NCBI GenBank assembly: GCA_947630585.1
Contig: CANRIE010000006.1
Span: forward strand, 1 to 17,433
Direction of reading: 5' to 3'
Length of the DNA stretch: 17,433 bases
From: an uncultured Bacilli bacterium
GTDB taxonomy: Bacteria; Bacillota_I; Bacilli_A; RF39; UBA660
Both the position numbers and the translations under genes were made by a program. Numbering within the stretch: the stretch's first letter is position 1; every line of letters begins with the position of its first letter. The notes under the pieces were generated by a model, which did no database searches, was not told the DNA's origin, and worked only from the letters and a program-made list of their open reading frames with translations. This document shows positions 14,510-17,433 of this stretch, in pieces.

Positions 14510-14776
14510 ATGGCAAGAAGTCTTAAAAAAGGGCCTTATGTATTCGATAGATTACTAAAAAAGGTTCAAAACTTAAATGAAAGTGGAAAGAAAGAAGTTA
14601 TTAAAACTTGGTCTCGCCGTTCAACAATTTATCCTGAATTTATAGGTCATACCTTTGCTGTTCATAATGGACATGAATTTATTCCAGTTTATGTAACAGA
14701 AGATATGGTTGGACATAAATTAGGAGAGTTCTCACAAACTCGTAAGTTTGGTGGACACGGTACAGATAAGAAATAA
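14510..14776 (+). CDS. rpsS: 30S ribosomal protein S19
   Basis: Small-subunit head protein that pairs with S13 near the A site. 88 residues, normal. Starts ARSLKKGPYV and contains IKTWSRRSTIYPEFIGHT, VYVTEDMVGHKLGEF and the terminal RKFGGHG. SD AAGGAGAG lies 11 bases after the rplB stop region. Confidence 0.98.
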   Translation: MARSLKKGPYVFDRLLKKVQNLNESGKKEVIKTWSRRSTIYPEFIGHTFAVHNGHEFIPVYVTEDMVGHKLGEFSQTRKFGGHGTDKK

Positions 14777-14800
14777 TAGTTAATAACTAGGAGGGAATGT

Positions 14801-15133
14801 ATGGAAGCAAAAGCAATTGCAAAAGGAATGCGTATTTCTCCAATTAAAATCAGATTAGTAATTGATTTAGTTAGAGGAAAAAGTGTTAAAGAAGCAAGAA
14901 CCATATTAATAAATTATAATACAAAAGCATCAAAGATGGTTTTAAATGTATTAAATTCAGCGGTAGCTAATGCTGTTAACAATAACCAAATGGATGAAGA
15001 AAAGTTAGTTGTTACAGAAGCCCGCGTTGATCAAGGTCCAGTTATGAAAAGAATCATGTTTGATTCACGGGGACATATTGGTCGGAAAGATAAAAGAACA
15101 AGCCACATTGTTATAAGTGTTGGTGAAAGATAG
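14801..15133 (+). CDS. rplV: 50S ribosomal protein L22
   Basis: Contacts all 23S domains and extends a beta-hairpin into the exit tunnel. 110 residues, normal. RISPIKIRLVIDLVRGK at 11-27, VLNSAVANA at 50-58, and the hairpin with ARVDQGP...RGHIGRKDKRTSHI at 74-103. The SD is AGGAGGG before ATG 14801. Confidence 0.97.
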   Translation: MEAKAIAKGMRISPIKIRLVIDLVRGKSVKEARTILINYNTKASKMVLNVLNSAVANAVNNNQMDEEKLVVTEARVDQGPVMKRIMFDSRGHIGRKDKRTSHIVISVGER

Positions 15134-15141
15134 GAGATATT

Positions 15142-15792
15142 ATGGGACAAAAAGTAAGTCCAATAGGACAAAGAATCGGAATTAATAAAGATTGGGAATC
15201 AAGATGGTATGCTCCTAAAAAAGATTTTTCAAAGTATTTATTAGAAGATGTTGAAATCAGAAAATATATTGAGAAAAATTTAAAAGATAAAGGTATTGCA
15301 AAAGTTGAAATTGAAAGAAATAATAAAAGATGTGAAGTTACAATTCATTCTGCTAAACCAGGAGTATTAATTGGTAAAGGTGGAGAAGAAATTGAAAAAC
15401 TTAAGAAAGAATTAGCGAGAGTTGTTAATCATCCTGTTCAAGTTTCAATTGTTGATGTTAAAAAGGCTGATATAAATGCACAATTAGTTGCTGATTCAAT
15501 TGCAAAACAAATATCAAATAGAGCTTCATTTAGAATGGCCCAAAAAAAAGCTATCAAAAATGCTATGAAAGCTGGTGCTAAAGGAATTAAGACAAGTGTT
15601 TCTGGTCGTTTAGGCGGAGCTGATATGGCAAGAAGTGAAGGATATAAAGAAGGAACTATACCATTACATACATTTAGAGCAGACATTGATTATGCAATGA
15701 GTGAAGCTGATACAACATTTGGAAAAATTGGTGTAAAGGTATGGATATATAAAGGAGAAATCCTTCCAACAAAAGATAAAGGAGGTAAGTAA
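15142..15792 (+). CDS. rpsC: 30S ribosomal protein S3
   Basis: Head protein at the mRNA entry channel, part of the ribosomal helicase. 216 residues, normal. GQKVSPIGQRIGI at the N-terminus, a type II KH domain with GKGG at 78-81, and the C-terminal domain with VSGRLGGADMAR, TIPLHTFRADIDY and GVKVWIYKGE. Starts 8 bases after rplV. Confidence 0.98.
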   Translation: MGQKVSPIGQRIGINKDWESRWYAPKKDFSKYLLEDVEIRKYIEKNLKDKGIAKVEIERNNKRCEVTIHSAKPGVLIGKGGEEIEKLKKELARVVNHPVQVSIVDVKKADINAQLVADSIAKQISNRASFRMAQKKAIKNAMKAGAKGIKTSVSGRLGGADMARSEGYKEGTIPLHTFRADIDYAMSEADTTFGKIGVKVWIYKGEILPTKDKGGK

Positions 15793-15793
15793 T

Positions 15794-16225
15794 ATGGCTT
15801 TAATTCCAGCAAGAGTTAAATATAGAAGAGTTCATAGATTACCTTATGAAGGAAAATCCAAAGGAAATACAGAGTTACATTTTGGAGAATATGGATTAAT
15901 GGCTAAGGAAGGCGCTTGGATTACAACTAATCAAATCGAAGCTGCCCGGGTTGCCATGACAAGATATATGAAACGTGGTGGAAATGTATGGATTAATATT
16001 TTCCCACATATGCCTGTTACAAGTAAACCACTTGGTACTCGTCAAGGAAAAGGAAAGGGTGCTGTTGATAAATGGGTTGCTGTTGTAAAAGAAGGCAAAA
16101 TTATGTTTGAAATTGGTGGAGTAACAGAAGATGTTGCAAGAGAAGCATTTCGTCTTGCAAGTCACAAACTACCTATTAAAACAAAATTTGTAACTAAAGA
16201 AATGGAAAATGGTGGTGATAAATAA
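15794..16225 (+). CDS. rplP: 50S ribosomal protein L16
   Basis: Organises the A-site tRNA contact region of the large subunit. 143 residues, normal. KYRRVHRLPYEGKSKGNTEL near the start, then RVAMTRYMKRGG, WINIFPHMPVTSKPLGTRQG and KGKGAVDKWVAVVKEG. One base after the rpsC stop, with AAAGGAGG inside the end of rpsC; overlaps rpmC by TAATG. Confidence 0.98.
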   Translation: MALIPARVKYRRVHRLPYEGKSKGNTELHFGEYGLMAKEGAWITTNQIEAARVAMTRYMKRGGNVWINIFPHMPVTSKPLGTRQGKGKGAVDKWVAVVKEGKIMFEIGGVTEDVAREAFRLASHKLPIKTKFVTKEMENGGDK

Positions 16226-16422
16226 TGAAGGTTAAAGAAATAAGAGAAATGACCACTGATGAAATCAACAAGAAAATCGTTGATACCAAACAAGAATTAT
16301 TTAATTTGCGTTTTCAACAAGCAACAGGAATGTTAGAAAAACCTTCAAGAATTAAAGAATTAAGACATGACGTTGCAAGATGCAAGACTGTTTTAAGAGA
16401 ACGTGAAATGGAGGTTAAATAA
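16225..16422 (+). CDS. rpmC: 50S ribosomal protein L29
   Basis: Small two-helix protein at the tunnel exit beside L23. 65 residues, normal. KEIREMTTDEI, QELFNLRFQQATGMLEKPSR and IKELRHDVARCKTVLRE match the family. Overlaps rplP and rpsQ through TAATG junctions at both ends. Confidence 0.97.
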   Translation: MKVKEIREMTTDEINKKIVDTKQELFNLRFQQATGMLEKPSRIKELRHDVARCKTVLREREMEVK

Positions 16423-16676
16423 TGGAAAGACGTAAAGAGTTAGTTGGAAAAGTTGTAAGTAGTAAAAACGATAAGACAATTACGGTAGTGGTTGAAACTT
16501 ATAAAAAAGATCCATTATATGGAAAAAGAGTAAAATATTCTAAAAAGTATGCTGTTCATGATGAAAACAATAAAGCTAAAGTTGGCGATACAGTTAGAAT
16601 AGTTGAAACAAGGCCATTATCAAAAACAAAATATTTCTATTTAAAAGAAATAGTAGAAGAAGCAGTTATATTATAA
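16422..16676 (+). CDS. rpsQ: 30S ribosomal protein S17
   Basis: OB-fold primary binder of 16S rRNA. 84 residues, normal. RKELVGKVVSSKNDKTITVV, DPLYGKRVKYSKKYAVHDE and VGDTVRIVETRPLSKTKYF are diagnostic. ATG overlaps the rpmC stop. Confidence 0.98.
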   Translation: MERRKELVGKVVSSKNDKTITVVVETYKKDPLYGKRVKYSKKYAVHDENNKAKVGDTVRIVETRPLSKTKYFYLKEIVEEAVIL

Positions 16677-16698
16677 CTAGTTTTGTAAGGAGGAATTT

Positions 16699-17067
16699 AT
16701 GATTCAACAAGAAAGTCGTCTTAAAGTTGCAGATAATTCAGGAGCAAGAGAACTATTAGTTATCAGAGTTCTTGGAGGAAGTAAAGTTAAGACTGGTAAT
16801 ATTGGTGATATCGTTGTTGGAACAGTTAAAAATGCTATTCCAAACGGAACCGTAAAGAAAAGTAAAGTTGTTAAAGCTGTTATTGTTAGAAGTAAATTTG
16901 GTGTAAGAAGAGATGATGGATCTTATATTAAATTCGACGATAATGCTTGTGTATTAATTAAAGATGATAAGAGTCCAGTTGGAACTCGAATCTTTGGGCC
17001 AGTAGCTAGAGAACTTCGTGATAAAGATTTCATGAAAATAGTATCTCTTGCTAAGGAAGTTTTATAG
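16699..17067 (+). CDS. rplN: 50S ribosomal protein L14
   Basis: Subunit-interface protein and binding site of the silencing factor RsfS. 122 residues, normal. MIQQESRLKVADNSGARELL, VVKAVIVRSKFGVRRDDGS, and GTRIFGPVARELR are diagnostic. SD AAGGAGG precedes the ATG; the spacing of 22 bases after rpsQ is longer than at most junctions in this operon. Confidence 0.98.
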   Translation: MIQQESRLKVADNSGARELLVIRVLGGSKVKTGNIGDIVVGTVKNAIPNGTVKKSKVVKAVIVRSKFGVRRDDGSYIKFDDNACVLIKDDKSPVGTRIFGPVARELRDKDFMKIVSLAKEVL

Positions 17068-17076
17068 GTGATAAGT

Positions 17077-17388
17077 ATGAGATTAAAAACAGGAGATAAA
17101 GTTGTAATAATTTCAGGTTCTAATAAAGGACATGAAGGAACTATTAAAAAAGTATTAACTAAAGAAAACAAAGTAATTGTTGAAGGTGCTAATATTGTTC
17201 ATAAACATATGAAATCTAATGGACAAGAAACTGGTGGTATTTTAGATATCGAAGCACCAATCAATGCATCTAATGTAATGCTTATAGATCCAAAAACAAA
17301 AAAGCCTACAAGAGTAGGAGTTACTAAAGACGAAAAAACAAACAAAAAAATAAGAGTTTCAAAAAAATCAAACGAAAAGTTTGATTAA
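17077..17388 (+). CDS. rplX: 50S ribosomal protein L24
   Basis: Assembly initiator of the large subunit. 103 residues, normal. KOW motif at the start (RLKTGDKVVIISGSNKGHEG), then VIVEGANIVHKHMK and the terminal KKPTRVGV. Start ATG 17077: AGGTGAT (17066-17072) sits 4 bases before it and overlaps the rplN stop. An in-frame GTG at 17068 lies inside this SD and has none of its own. Confidence 0.96.
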   Translation: MRLKTGDKVVIISGSNKGHEGTIKKVLTKENKVIVEGANIVHKHMKSNGQETGGILDIEAPINASNVMLIDPKTKKPTRVGVTKDEKTNKKIRVSKKSNEKFD

Positions 17389-17406
17389 TAGAAGGAGGAA
17401 TTATTG

Positions 17407-17433
17407 ATGAACCGCCTAAAAGAAAAATACTTG
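17407..17433 (+). CDS. rplE: 50S ribosomal protein L5, first nine codons
   Basis: ATG 17407 after GAAGGAGG (17392-17398 region) opens MNRLKEKYL, the usual L5 start, and the position after rplX is where rplE is expected. The gene runs off the window edge. Confidence 0.85.

Noticed and set aside
17068..17076. GTG 17068 as rplX start
   Set aside because: It lies within the AGGTGAT SD for ATG 17077, which gives the standard L24 N-terminus.

Overview
The window comes from a very AT-rich, low-GC bacterium with strong Shine-Dalgarno sites (GGAGG type), tightly packed + strand genes and a classical S10 ribosomal operon. TGA is read as stop (gatA and the first pentapeptide-repeat gene both end in an ATGA overlap) and Trp is TGG, so the Mycoplasma/Spiroplasma code is excluded. 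A D-Ala-D-Ala carboxypeptidase points to a peptidoglycan wall. The best guess is a walled Bacillota of the Bacilli / Erysipelotrichia / RF39-like neighbourhood. That is inference from style and content, not from a phylogeny. No rRNA, tRNA, CRISPR array or intact mobile element is visible.

Layout, all on the + strand. 1-205: tail of an upstream ORF (possibly a decayed IS3-type transposase end) and hairpins. 206-1291: secreted DacF-like carboxypeptidase. 1312-4885: a promoter, then a fused GT-C-type glycosyltransferase plus GtrA membrane protein, then an FAD flavoprotein with a UDP-galactopyranose-mutase-like C-terminal motif, closed by a terminator; probably a cell-surface glycan module. 4989-7715: a self-contained cassette with its own promoter and terminator, holding a multi-TM protein of unknown function and two tandem paralogous pentapeptide-repeat proteins. 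7746-11448: promoter, gatC-gatA-gatB (tRNA-dependent amidotransferase) with overlapping genes, a 148-residue protein of unknown function with an internal duplication, then a strong terminator. 11486-17433: promoter, a structured ~110-nt leader, then rpsJ, rplC, rplD, rplW, rplB, rpsS, rplV, rpsC, rplP, rpmC, rpsQ, rplN, rplX and the first codons of rplE.

Work done by the units: envelope biogenesis in the first third, an uncharacterised membrane/pentapeptide cassette in the middle, and translation (Gln/Asn-tRNA formation and ribosomal proteins) in the rest. Five start codons were moved from the longest ORF to the start best supported by SD spacing or paralogue alignment: dacF, the second pentapeptide gene, the gene after gatB, rplD and rplX. 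The least ordinary items are the membrane/pentapeptide cassette, the GT-C/GtrA fusion, the rpsJ leader, and the long acidic tail on ribosomal protein L3.
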